From: Methylococcales bacterium
GTDB taxonomy: Bacteria > Pseudomonadota > Gammaproteobacteria > Methylococcales > Methylomonadaceae
Length of the DNA stretch: 64,000 nt
Assembly (NCBI GenBank): GCA_026399015.1
Contig: JAPLRS010000031.1
Location: 1-64,000 of the forward strand
Reading direction: 5' to 3'
The notes beneath the pieces are model-generated. The model saw only the letters and a program-made list of their open reading frames with translations. It did not search any database and was not told the origin of the DNA. Positions 17,996 to 26,824 of this stretch are shown in pieces. A program made the position numbers and the translations under genes. Numbering within the stretch: the stretch's first letter is position 1; the number at the start of each line of letters is the position of its first letter.

Positions 17996-20900
17996 GTGCA
18001 TTTAACTGATCCCCTTCATTTTTCTGATGCGTCACCTACTCGGTTACGCGAAATTCCTTATAACTATACTTCTTTTTCTGATCGAGAAATTGTCATTCGC
18101 TTATTAGGCGAAGAGAGTTGGCTAATCTTAGAATCACTACGTGAAGAACGCGTTACCGGTCGCTCCGCTAGAATGTTGTTTGAAGTGTTGGGTGACATTT
18201 GGGCGGTACAACGTAACCCGTATCTTGAAGATGATTTATTAGATAATCCAAAACGGCGTAAATCATTATTAGATGCTTTGCGTCATCGTATTAAACAATT
18301 GCATAAAAAAGATGCGGCTGATGATTCTAATCATCCTGATCGTGCGCAACGCGTAGAGCATTTAATTAAATCTGCTCAAAAAGCAGTGAATGATTTTGAA
18401 GCGCATTTTAAGCATACTTATGATTTAAGAAAAAAAACCTTAGCTTTATTATCCAAGCATACGCGTAAAGATAATATTTGTTTTGATGGTTTTGCGCGCG
18501 TATCACATGTTACTGATGCTACTGATTGGCGGGTTGAATACCCTTTTGTGGTGTTGTATCCGGCTACAGAAGACGAAATTGGGCATTTAGTCAGAGATTG
18601 TATTAAATTGGGGCTGACGATTATCCCTAGGGGCGGCGGAACGGGTTATACCGGTGGCGCTGTGCCTTTAACGCTTAATTCTGCAGTCATTAATACTGAA
18701 AAGTTGATTGATATCGGTCGTATTGAACCGACTACGGTGTTACCAGAAGTTGAGCAAACCTATGCAACCATTTATACCGGTGCGGGAGTAGTAACCCGTC
18801 GAGTGATGGATGTGGCGGATGCTGCAGGGTTAGTGTTTGCCTGTGATCCAACGTCTGCAGATGCTTCGTGTATCGGCGGTAATATTGCTATGAATGCCGG
18901 TGGTAAAAAGGCGGTATTGTGGGGCACTGCTTTAGATAATTTAGCGTCTTGGCGTATGGTTATGCCAGATGGTTATTGGTTAGAAGTGGTTAGGATTAAC
19001 CATAATTTGGGTAAGATTCATGACCAAGAACAGGTCCGCTTCTTATTAAAACGTTACGATTTAAACGGCACAAAATTATTAAGTGAAGAAGAGTTAGTTA
19101 TTCCGGGTGACAATTTCCGTAAGGGTGAATTGGGTAAGGATGTAACCGATAAATTTTTAGGTGGTTTGCCAGGCATTCAAAAAGAAGGCTGTGACGGTAT
19201 TATCACTTCGGCAAAATGGATTTTGCATCAAATGCCACCGGCTGTGCGCACGTTTTGTTTAGAGTTTTATGGACAAGTGCGTGAGGCGGTTCCCGCTATT
19301 GTAGAGATCAGAGATTATTTAGCGGCTTTACCTAAAACAGGTGAGGGTCGCGTTATGTTGGCGGGTCTTGAGCATTTAGATGAGCGCTATGTAAAAGCGG
19401 TTGGATATGCCAGTAAAGCTAAAAACCATGGTTTGCCTAAGATGGTGCTGATTGGCGATATTGTAGGTGATGATGAAAAACAAGTCGCCTTAGCGGCTTC
19501 AGAAGTCGTTCGCTTGTGTAATGCGCGTAATGCGGAAGGTTTTATTGCGGTAAGCCCTGAAACCCGTAAAAACTTTTGGTTAGATAGAGCGCGTACAGCG
19601 GCTATTGCTAAACACACTAATGCCTTTAAGATTAATGAAGATGTGGTGATTCCTCTGCCGCGCATGGGTGATTATTGTGACGGTATTGAGCGTATTAATA
19701 TTGAATTATCTTTGCGCAATAAATTACGTTTGTGTGATGCCTTAACAGACTTTGTTAAAGGTGAGTTACCGTTACGATTTTATGAGAATAGTGTCGATGC
19801 CAATGAGTTAATTGGTGATAGACGTGAGCAGGCTTTAGCGTTTATAGCGCAAGTGCGTCAACGCTGGCAGTGGCTATACGATCATCTGGATTTATCATTA
19901 CCCGAGGCAGAAGCGCTATTTAATGATTACGGTATTAGTGTGACTGAGTTAACTAATCGTACTCATCAGCCCACTTTATTCCATCGTTTACAAGATCATT
20001 CTTTACGGGTGTCTTGGAAGCAAGAGTTATTGCCGCGTATCAAGGCTATTTTTGTTGGGGATAATTTCCGTCCGGTGATTAGACAGGTTAATGCTATTCA
20101 TAAAGAAGTATTGCGTGGCCGGGTGTTTGTTGCCTTGCATATGCATGCCGGTGATGGCAATGTGCATACTAATTTGCCAGTCAACTCTGATAACTATGAG
20201 ATGTTGCAAGAGGCTAATGAGGCGGTTGCACGCATTATGCTGTTAGCCAGATCCTTAGACGGCGTTATATCGGGTGAACATGGTATTGGTATTACCAAGT
20301 ATGAGTTTTTGTCTGCCCAAGAGTTAGCCAGTTTTCATGCCTATAAATCGGAAGTTGATCCCAAAGGACATTTTAATCGCGGTAAGTTAATGCCGGGTGC
20401 TGATATGCGGGCGGCTTATACCACGTCATTTAGTTTGATGGGTTATGAGTCACTCATTATGCAGCAGAGTGATATTGGGGCTATTTCGGATTCTATTAAA
20501 GATTGTTTACGTTGTGGTAAATGTAAGCCGGTTTGTGCAACGCATGTACCTAGAGCTAATTTATTATATTCACCCCGCAATAAAATTCTGGCGACTTCTT
20601 TATTAATTGAAGCGTTTTTGTATGAAGAGCAAACTCGAAGAGGGATTTCAATTAATCACTGGCAAGAGTTTGAGGATGTAGGCGACCATTGTACGGTGTG
20701 TCATAAGTGTTTTAATCCGTGTCCAGTGGATATCGATTTTGGTGATGTATCAATGAATATGCGTAATTTATTGCGCAAAATGGGTAAGCAAAGTTTTAAT
20801 CCTGTTAAAACGGCAGCGATCGCCTTTTTATCAACCGGTAGCCCTAATAACATTAAGATAATGCGAAAGTTCTTAATTGAATGGGCTTATAAAGCCCAGC

Positions 20901-21907
20901 GCATCGGTAACTTTTTATTAAGGCCTTGGGGTAGGGCGCAGTTGGCTCAACCACCTTCATCAACGGGTAAACCGGCGATGCAGGAGTTTGTTCTACATTT
21001 TACTAATCGTAAAATGCCAGATAACGTACCGTCTAAAACGGCTAGAGCTTTGCTGGGTGTGGAGAGTGATGAGATTGTCCCTATCATTCGAGATGCCTCT
21101 AAAACGCGGGCAGATTCTGAGGCGGTGTTTTATTTTCCGGGCTGTGGCTCTGAACGCTTGTTCTCGCAAGTGGGTTTAGCGACGCAAGCTATGTTGTATG
21201 AGATAGGTGTGCAAACTGTTTTGCCACCCGGGTATTTATGCTGTGGTTACCCACAACGTGCGGCTGGGCAGTTTGATAAGGCTCAAAAAATTACCACAGA
21301 TAACCGAGTCTTGTTTCATCGGGTAGCAAATACTTTAAATTATCTGGATATTAAAACGGTTGTGGTGAGTTGTGGCACTTGTTTAGATCAGTTACTTGAT
21401 TATGAATTTGAGAAGATCTTTCCGGGTTGTCGCATGATTGATATTCATGAGTATCTATTAGAGAAGGGCGTTAAATTAGAAGGTGTTAATGGTGCGCAGT
21501 ATTTGTATCATGATCCTTGTCATAGCCCTTTAAAACAACAAGATGCGATGAAGACTGTTAATGGTTTGATCGGTTCTACGGTGGTTAAATCTGAGCGTTG
21601 TTGTGGAGAGTCAGGTACTTTAGCAGTGGCAAGACCTGATATATCAACACAAGTGCGTTATAGCAAAGCCGCAGAATTGCAAAAGAATACCAGCAAAATG
21701 AAAGCCGAGGGTTATGAAGGACCCGTAAAAATGCTCACTTCTTGTCCGTCTTGCGTGCAAGGTTTAAAACGTTTTGATAATGACGTTGAGCAATTAGAAG
21801 TTGATTATATTGTGGTAGAAATCGCCAGACATGTGTTGGGTAAAGATTGGCTAAAGAACTATATTAGGGATGCTTCAAAGGGCGGAATTGAGCGGGTGTT
21901 GTTGTAG
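17996..21907 (+). CDS. DUF3683 FAD-linked oxidase / Fe-S / cysteine-rich domain fusion (GlcD-GlcF-like)
   Basis: This 1303-residue protein joins the parts that glycolate and D-lactate dehydrogenases keep on separate subunits. Residues 1-150 match the DUF3683 N-terminus. A PCMH-type FAD-binding domain follows ([15 protein letters not shown] near 211, [11 protein letters not shown] near 297) with its oxidase C-terminal domain ([19 protein letters not shown]). Two 4Fe-4S motifs come next, [11 protein letters not shown] near 838 and [12 protein letters not shown] near 900. Two cysteine-rich CCG domains close it ([10 protein letters not shown] near 1046, CCGESG near 1200). It should oxidise a 2-hydroxy acid such as lactate or glycolate and pass electrons toward quinone; the substrate is not determined by sequence. 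Translation starts at GTG without a strong ribosome site. Confidence 0.88.
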   Translation: MHLTDPLHFSDASPTRLREIPYNYTSFSDREIVIRLLGEESWLILESLREERVTGRSARMLFEVLGDIWAVQRNPYLEDDLLDNPKRRKSLLDALRHRIKQLHKKDAADDSNHPDRAQRVEHLIKSAQKAVNDFEAHFKHTYDLRKKTLALLSKHTRKDNICFDGFARVSHVTDATDWRVEYPFVVLYPATEDEIGHLVRDCIKLGLTIIPRGGGTGYTGGAVPLTLNSAVINTEKLIDIGRIEPTTVLPEVEQTYATIYTGAGVVTRRVMDVADAAGLVFACDPTSADASCIGGNIAMNAGGKKAVLWGTALDNLASWRMVMPDGYWLEVVRINHNLGKIHDQEQVRFLLKRYDLNGTKLLSEEELVIPGDNFRKGELGKDVTDKFLGGLPGIQKEGCDGIITSAKWILHQMPPAVRTFCLEFYGQVREAVPAIVEIRDYLAALPKTGEGRVMLAGLEHLDERYVKAVGYASKAKNHGLPKMVLIGDIVGDDEKQVALAASEVVRLCNARNAEGFIAVSPETRKNFWLDRARTAAIAKHTNAFKINEDVVIPLPRMGDYCDGIERINIELSLRNKLRLCDALTDFVKGELPLRFYENSVDANELIGDRREQALAFIAQVRQRWQWLYDHLDLSLPEAEALFNDYGISVTELTNRTHQPTLFHRLQDHSLRVSWKQELLPRIKAIFVGDNFRPVIRQVNAIHKEVLRGRVFVALHMHAGDGNVHTNLPVNSDNYEMLQEANEAVARIMLLARSLDGVISGEHGIGITKYEFLSAQELASFHAYKSEVDPKGHFNRGKLMPGADMRAAYTTSFSLMGYESLIMQQSDIGAISDSIKDCLRCGKCKPVCATHVPRANLLYSPRNKILATSLLIEAFLYEEQTRRGISINHWQEFEDVGDHCTVCHKCFNPCPVDIDFGDVSMNMRNLLRKMGKQSFNPVKTAAIAFLSTGSPNNIKIMRKFLIEWAYKAQRIGNFLLRPWGRAQLAQPPSSTGKPAMQEFVLHFTNRKMPDNVPSKTARALLGVESDEIVPIIRDASKTRADSEAVFYFPGCGSERLFSQVGLATQAMLYEIGVQTVLPPGYLCCGYPQRAAGQFDKAQKITTDNRVLFHRVANTLNYLDIKTVVVSCGTCLDQLLDYEFEKIFPGCRMIDIHEYLLEKGVKLEGVNGAQYLYHDPCHSPLKQQDAMKTVNGLIGSTVVKSERCCGESGTLAVARPDISTQVRYSKAAELQKNTSKMKAEGYEGPVKMLTSCPSCVQGLKRFDNDVEQLEVDYIVVEIARHVLGKDWLKNYIRDASKGGIERVLL

Positions 21908-22034
21908 TTTTGAATTAGTAATCGGATGTTATTGATAAGTTCAAGATGTAAGTTGAGCTTTTTAAATTTCTATAATGGGAGTCTCTGATGATCGGTATAG
22001 GGGTTAGTAGAGCGAATAAAAAATAACATAAATT

Positions 22035-22115
22035 TTAAGCAATAAAAAGGGAGGCTAAAGCCTCCCTTTTTATTGCTTAAATCTAACAGCTTAGATCTGA
22101 TTTAAGCTGTTAGAT
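22035..22115. terminator. Bidirectional terminator (two adjacent hairpins)
   Basis: Bases 22035-22056 and 22059-22080 form a perfect 22-base inverted repeat with a GGGAGGC/GCCTCCC core and flanking A and T runs, so it can stop transcription in both directions. A second inverted repeat (22081-22093 with 22103-22115) follows at once. They separate the oxidoreductase gene from the convergent RTX gene. Confidence 0.85.
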
Positions 22116-22125
22116 GGGTGTTTTT

Positions 22126-23304
22126 TTAAGCGATAATAGAAATATCAGAGCCTGTTAACGCAGGGTGTGAATCAACACCAAGAGTTTCAATCAGAACTGG
22201 TTTTGACTTTGTAGCTGAGCCGTCTGCGTCATAATACAAGTTACCGTTAGTGGTGTTAAATATAAATTTGTGGTCTGCTGAATCAGATAAGCCAGTTGCA
22301 TTTGAGATGAAAGAACTTTCAGATATAGCCCCAACAGTTAAACCTTTGAATGCAGTTACGCTGATTTGTAGTTTATCGCCTGTCGCAAAATCTGTAATAG
22401 TTGAAACCCCATCGCCTTTTAGATAAACAAAAGTATCTGCGCCCTCACCACCAGTTAAACTGTTTTTACCAGTGCCGCCATAAATGGTATCGTTACCTGC
22501 ACCACCATCTATAGTATCATTACCTTTACCACCATGGATAATGTCGTCACCTTTACGAGCATTTATTGTGTCATTACCAGCGCCACCAGAAATAGTGTCG
22601 TTATTTAAAGAGCCAGTTAAAGTAACTGCTTTAGAGCTTTTGCTTGCATCAATAGTAAAGCCGTTTGCACCACTTGCATTGGTTAAATTAACACTAAAGT
22701 TTTTAGAGTTAAGGGTCGCTGTGCCCTCATTAACTGTTGAAAATCCAGCGTACCAGTTTGCAGTAATTGTCGCTGTTACATTAGCTTCAGATAATACCTC
22801 AAGTGTTTCTCCATCTGTTGGTGTAGATCCAGAGCCTAAATCTGTAATGACGTCAGTACCTTTGATAATAAAAGTATCAATTCCCAAGCCACCAGTTAAT
22901 TTATTGTTACCTGCCTCACCAGATAATACATCGTCTCCTGCACCGCCGATTATTAAATCATTACCGCCACCGCCTAAAATATTATCACTACCCTCTCCAC
23001 CGACTAATGAGTCATCAGCAGATCCACCATTGATAATGTCTGAACCTGAACCGCCAGTAATTTTATTTTTACCAAGTAATGAACCAATCAAATCGTTATC
23101 AAATATACTTTTAGAATAATCGATTTCACTTGATGTTTTTGCTGATGCATCAACAGTATCACCTGACGATTGTTTTAACCAGTTTGCGTTTGAATGTTTT
23201 GCATTATCAGTTTTACTAATAGTGTTTTTATCAACCCACTCAACGTCAGTAGTCGGCAATATCTTTTTAATTTTATCGTTATTTAAATCTATTTTTGTAG
23301 CCAT
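22126..23304 (-). CDS. RTX calcium-binding repeat protein, probable type I secretion substrate
   Basis: The 392-residue protein has two blocks of nonapeptide RTX repeats (GGxGxDxxx; for example GGEGSDNILGGGGNDLI near residues 105-150 and GGKGNDTIDGGAGNDTIYGG near 255-285), which form calcium-bound beta rolls. The C-terminal part (YYDADGSATKSKP, ending DISIIA) resembles the uncleaved C-terminal secretion region of RTX proteins. There is no N-terminal signal peptide. AAGGAG sits 8 bases before the ATG. It follows the VPLP-CTERM gene by 26 bases on the same strand. No toxin or enzyme domain is seen, so a surface or matrix role is more likely than a cytolysin. No type I exporter is encoded nearby. 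Confidence 0.85.
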   Translation of the reverse strand: MATKIDLNNDKIKKILPTTDVEWVDKNTISKTDNAKHSNANWLKQSSGDTVDASAKTSSEIDYSKSIFDNDLIGSLLGKNKITGGSGSDIINGGSADDSLVGGEGSDNILGGGGNDLIIGGAGDDVLSGEAGNNKLTGGLGIDTFIIKGTDVITDLGSGSTPTDGETLEVLSEANVTATITANWYAGFSTVNEGTATLNSKNFSVNLTNASGANGFTIDASKSSKAVTLTGSLNNDTISGGAGNDTINARKGDDIIHGGKGNDTIDGGAGNDTIYGGTGKNSLTGGEGADTFVYLKGDGVSTITDFATGDKLQISVTAFKGLTVGAISESSFISNATGLSDSADHKFIFNTTNGNLYYDADGSATKSKPVLIETLGVDSHPALTGSDISIIA

Positions 23305-23330
23305 TTTAAATTCTCCTTATGAGCCGGTGC

Positions 23331-24086
23331 TTAAATTGAGTTAGCTGAGTTACGACGTTTACGAGCAAAGCCCATTAACGCAGTTAAACCAGTACCAAAT
23401 AAAATAACGGGTAAAGGTAATGGCACAGAAGCAATAGATTGCACACCGTGGAAAGTTGCGCCGCTAACGCTACTTAAACCTGATTGGCTTGCTAAAGCAT
23501 TAGTTAAAGCGGTTAAGCTACCATGCCCCGTTGCTAAGCCTACTTGATCATAAAGATATAAAACTTCACTAGTAGAACCACCAGTGAATTTTGTTTCGTT
23601 TGTGGCCCATGAAGAATTGAATTCTGTTTTAAAACCTAATTGACTGTTTGCAAAACCAAAATCAGTTAAGTTTGCTGAGAATAAGGTTGTAGAGGATGCC
23701 GCTCCAGTAACGCCAGAAATATCAGGAGTAGTTCCCGTAATTGTAATTAAACCGCCAGTAAACTTACTTGCTGAATCAAAGTTTGCTGTTAAAGAGTAGT
23801 TGCTTGCAACACCAGTACCAGATACGGCAGCACCAGAAGCATTTTGATAGAAGTTTATGTTTCCAGAGCCTATAGCCGTTAATGTGTAGCCACCATCTTT
23901 TGGTGCTACGTTTACATTTAAGCCACGGTTATTGAATGTATAATCGATGTCTAGTGGTTTTTGGAATGTAACAGCATTATTATTAGCTGAGTTGATGCTT
24001 GATAATAATGGTAAGGCGCCTGCTTGTGCTAAGCCACCAAATGCCAAGCCCAAGAGGGGTAGAGCAATTATTTGTCTATATTTCAT
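23331..24086 (-). CDS. VPLP/PEP-CTERM surface protein
   Basis: An N-terminal signal peptide (MKYRQIIALPLLGLAFGG) leads a 251-residue, glycine/serine/threonine-rich beta-type protein. The C-terminus has the sorting layout VPLPLPVILFGTGL, a hydrophobic helix and RKRR, which matches the PEP-CTERM family of exosortase-processed proteins. Such proteins are usually secreted and cut by an exosortase, often in exopolysaccharide-producing bacteria; an undecaprenyl-phosphate sugar transferase occurs 8 kb away. It is the first gene of a pair with the RTX protein. No exosortase is in the window. Confidence 0.85.
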   Translation of the reverse strand: MKYRQIIALPLLGLAFGGLAQAGALPLLSSINSANNNAVTFQKPLDIDYTFNNRGLNVNVAPKDGGYTLTAIGSGNINFYQNASGAAVSGTGVASNYSLTANFDSASKFTGGLITITGTTPDISGVTGAASSTTLFSANLTDFGFANSQLGFKTEFNSSWATNETKFTGGSTSEVLYLYDQVGLATGHGSLTALTNALASQSGLSSVSGATFHGVQSIASVPLPLPVILFGTGLTALMGFARKRRNSANSI

Positions 24087-24296
24087 ATTTAATAAGTCCT
24101 ATGAGCTAACTCAAGAGTTGGTATTTAGTTTTTTGGTTACAAAAATTACAACCATTTAATGAATATAATTTCTTATAGTAATTTTACTACAGTTTTATGA
24201 CTGAATTGTTACAGTTATGTTGCGATAGTTTTACGTTAAATTTCAATTTATGCCATTATTCTTAATTTATGGATTAACATAAAATTTATGAGGCAT

Positions 24297-24355
24297 TGTA
24301 ATACATTTTGTATTACATTTAGTATTAAGATTTTGTTACGCTTATGTTACGCTAG
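24297..24355. repeat. Small palindrome and 11-base tandem repeat
   Basis: The 272-base gap upstream of the VPLP-CTERM gene is very AT-rich. It contains an inverted repeat GTAATAC-attttg-region-GTATTAC (24298-24316) and a tandem repeat TGTTACGCTTA/TGTTACGCTAG (24334-24355). They may be regulator sites for the neighbouring surface-protein operon; function is unknown. Confidence 0.4.
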
Positions 24356-24358
24356 TAT

Positions 24359-24814
24359 TTATTTACCAAAAGTTCTTATTGCCGGTTCGCCTTGTAAGAA
24401 GGATTTATTGGCGGCAATCAAATAATGATCTTTAATGGCTGTGCGTCCTAAAAGCATCCTAAACAGCATGCTATCTCGATTGGTTAACGTAACTTCAGCG
24501 GTAATAATTGATTGACCTATAACAAGTGGCGTTTCTATGACATACCGTTGTTGTTTGTGACCACCCGAATCAGAGACTATTCGTCTATCTTTAATAGGCG
24601 CATGACATTCAATAATAATGTCAGTATTGTTTTGTTCGGGGTGAATGGCAAACATAATCCAATTTTCGCCATTTTTTTTGTAGGGGTCTAGCTCAAAGGC
24701 ATGAATTGCAGACGATCTTGCGCCTGTATCTACTTTTGCTTTTATTTTTTCGATGTTAAGACCTGGTAAACCTATCCATTCGCGCCAGCCTAGTAAAGGG
24801 GTGGTGTTTGACAT
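24359..24814 (-). CDS. Retropepsin-like RimK-associated protease (ATP-dependent zinc protease family)
   Basis: The 151-residue protein begins with LGWREWIGLPGLNIEKIKAK and carries VDTGARSSAIHA, a retropepsin-type DTG motif at residues 29-31. A later segment RDSMLFRMLLGRTAI is typical of the family named 'ATP-dependent zinc protease', often linked to RimK-type glutamate ligases. No RimK gene is adjacent. It is second after the DbpA-domain gene, with a 41-base gap, and probably shares its transcript. The family call is firm; the substrate is unknown. Confidence 0.85.
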   Translation of the reverse strand: MSNTTPLLGWREWIGLPGLNIEKIKAKVDTGARSSAIHAFELDPYKKNGENWIMFAIHPEQNNTDIIIECHAPIKDRRIVSDSGGHKQQRYVIETPLVIGQSIITAEVTLTNRDSMLFRMLLGRTAIKDHYLIAANKSFLQGEPAIRTFGK

Positions 24815-24855
24815 GTCTCTTACCTATTTATAATTAAGAAAAAGTTTTAAGCGTG

Positions 24856-25425
24856 TTACTTGGCAATGGATTGATTCGCCTCAGTAGTGTTTTCGGGTCT
24901 GCGATTGCGTCTAAAATGATTATTACCGCGTTTTTTATTGTTACGTGGTTTAAGGCGTTTAATATCCAGTTTACATTGGTTTATTTCTACAGATTTTAGA
25001 TGCTGAAATATATCGGGTGGCATTTCATCTGGTAGTTCAATAAGTGTGTAAGTTCGCTGAATATTAATGTTATTAATGTTCTTTTTATCAACGCCTGATT
25101 CTTCAATCAGTGTTTCTCTTAATTGTTCGATACTTACAGAATGTTCAGAGCCTATGTTTAGGCGATAGCGCACCATTTTAATAACATAGGATGGCGTATC
25201 TTTTTTGGGAACAGTATTCGGTTTTTTATCTTTTGATTGAGCTTGCTTTGTAATATCAACTGTTTCAATTAGTTTTAATAAAGCAGCCGCACAGGTCTTA
25301 TGATCAATGCATAATTCCGAACTGAGATTGGAGATAAAATGAAGCTCAGATTCTAAATTATGCGTGTTTAGAATTTCTTGTAATTTAGTTTTCAAATGGG
25401 CTTCTGTGTTTTTTATCTGGCTCAT
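24856..25425 (-). CDS. Stand-alone DbpA-type RNA-binding domain protein
   Basis: Residues 80-155 of this 189-residue protein (IKMVRYRLNIGSEHSVS, LIEESGVDKKNINNINI, YTLIELPDEMPPDIFQHLKS) match the C-terminal RNA-binding domain of the DEAD-box helicases DbpA and CsdA/DeaD. The tail is basic (KPRNNKKRGNNHFRRNRR), as in DeaD. No helicase motif is present; residues 1-60 resemble the short helical segment that precedes this domain in DeaD. It could be a trans-acting rRNA chaperone or the remnant of a DeaD gene. It lies upstream of the retropepsin-like gene on the same strand. Confidence 0.75.
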   Translation of the reverse strand: MSQIKNTEAHLKTKLQEILNTHNLESELHFISNLSSELCIDHKTCAAALLKLIETVDITKQAQSKDKKPNTVPKKDTPSYVIKMVRYRLNIGSEHSVSIEQLRETLIEESGVDKKNINNINIQRTYTLIELPDEMPPDIFQHLKSVEINQCKLDIKRLKPRNNKKRGNNHFRRNRRPENTTEANQSIAK

Positions 25426-25526
25426 GAATTAATGTAAATGATAGCCATTAATTTAAATATAAAATTGATAATGTTTATCAATTGATTAAATACATATCCT
25501 ATTTTCGGGTTTTATTGATGTTTAGT

Positions 25527-26822
25527 TTATGGAAAAATATCTACATAAGCTTCATCACGTAGTTTTCGCATCCAAAGTTCGGTTTCTTCTTCAATTTTGC
25601 GTTTTCTGATGGTTTCTTTTACTTGGTTTCTTTTATGTTCCGAGCTGTTATCTTTACTTTGTCTTTCTAATACTTGAATTAAATGCCAGCCGAACTGAGA
25701 TTGTACGGGTTCACTTAAGTGATTAATGGACAATTTTTCCATGGCGTCTTCAAACGGTCTAACTAAATCTCCTGGGTTTACCCAATCAAGTGATCCGCCT
25801 TTTATGGCAGAGCCTTTATCATCAGAATGTGATCGTGCAAGTGAGGCAAAGTCTTCACCATGTAAAACGCGTTCTTTAATTTCTAGTAAGCGTTTTTGGG
25901 CTTCATTATCGTCAACTAGTTCATTTGTTTTAATAAGTATGTGACGTACTTTTGTTTTGGTAATCGTATGATCATCAAAGCCGCCTTTTAGGTCCAGCAT
26001 TTTTATAATATGAAATCCACTTGGACTACGAATAGGATCAGCAATTTCACCTTTGTACATTTTATTAACTTTATCAGTAAACAGTGTAGGGATGTCATTT
26101 GCGGTTCTCCAACCTAAATCCCCACCTTTTAAGGCATTTCCATCTTCTGATTCACTCATCGCCACTTGGGCAAAATCTTGTCCGGCTCTTAAGTTACTCA
26201 CTAAAGTGTCTGCTTTATGTTCAGCTTTTTGTATCTCAGAGGATGAAGCGCCTTCTTTTACAGCAATAAGGATATGTCCTAGATGGTATTGTTTTGATTC
26301 GGTACCAATGTTTTCTTGGGTTTCTAAGAAGTGATCAACTTCTCTATCAGTTACTTTAATACGGGCGCCAATTTCTCTGCCACGTAATTGATTAATAATA
26401 ATCTCATTGCGCATATTATCTAAAAACTGCTTATAAGAGAGGCCTTGCTTTTGTAATTCGTCTCTAAACTTTTCTAATGACATGTTGTTACGCTGAGCAA
26501 TATCTGCCGCTGAGCTGTTTAGCATATCTTCTGTAACACTAATGCCGGCTTTTTCTGCCATCTGACGTTGCAGTTTATCAATAATGAGTTTTTCTAAAAC
26601 CTGTTTACGTAAAACAGATTCAGGTGGCATTGGTGAGTTACTTGCTTGGATTCTTTGAGCAATTACACTTACTTCTTTTTCAAGTTCTTGTTCAAGAATC
26701 ACATCATCTTCAACAACGGCGGCAATTTTACCGAGCACTTCTGCATAAGTTGGGTAACTATTAATTACACCATAGCTACAGAATAAAAATAGGAGGCTTG
26801 TTGTTAATGCACGCTTAGTCAT
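25527..26822 (-). CDS. surA: SurA, periplasmic chaperone / peptidyl-prolyl isomerase
   Basis: SurA escorts outer-membrane proteins, including LptD, through the periplasm. The 431-residue sequence has a signal peptide ending near TYAEV, an N-terminal chaperone domain (AAVVEDDVILEQELEKEV, RQMAEKAGISV), two parvulin domains (near residues 174-275 and 289-390; HILIAVKEG and VRHILIKTN) and a short C-terminal helix. It starts 2 bases after the lptD stop, so the two are cotranscribed, the usual gammaproteobacterial order. Confidence 0.97.
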   Translation of the reverse strand: MTKRALTTSLLFLFCSYGVINSYPTYAEVLGKIAAVVEDDVILEQELEKEVSVIAQRIQASNSPMPPESVLRKQVLEKLIIDKLQRQMAEKAGISVTEDMLNSSAADIAQRNNMSLEKFRDELQKQGLSYKQFLDNMRNEIIINQLRGREIGARIKVTDREVDHFLETQENIGTESKQYHLGHILIAVKEGASSSEIQKAEHKADTLVSNLRAGQDFAQVAMSESEDGNALKGGDLGWRTANDIPTLFTDKVNKMYKGEIADPIRSPSGFHIIKMLDLKGGFDDHTITKTKVRHILIKTNELVDDNEAQKRLLEIKERVLHGEDFASLARSHSDDKGSAIKGGSLDWVNPGDLVRPFEDAMEKLSINHLSEPVQSQFGWHLIQVLERQSKDNSSEHKRNQVKETIRKRKIEEETELWMRKLRDEAYVDIFP

Positions 26823-26824
26823 TA

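Noticed and set aside
22484-23119. Long frame antisense to the RTX gene
   Set aside because: It mirrors the GGxGxD repeat codons on the other strand and gives a proline/serine-rich artefact.
22126-23304. Repeat-rich DNA resembling a CRISPR or satellite array
   Set aside because: The repeats are protein-coding RTX nonapeptides in frame; no spacer-repeat structure or cas gene exists in the window.
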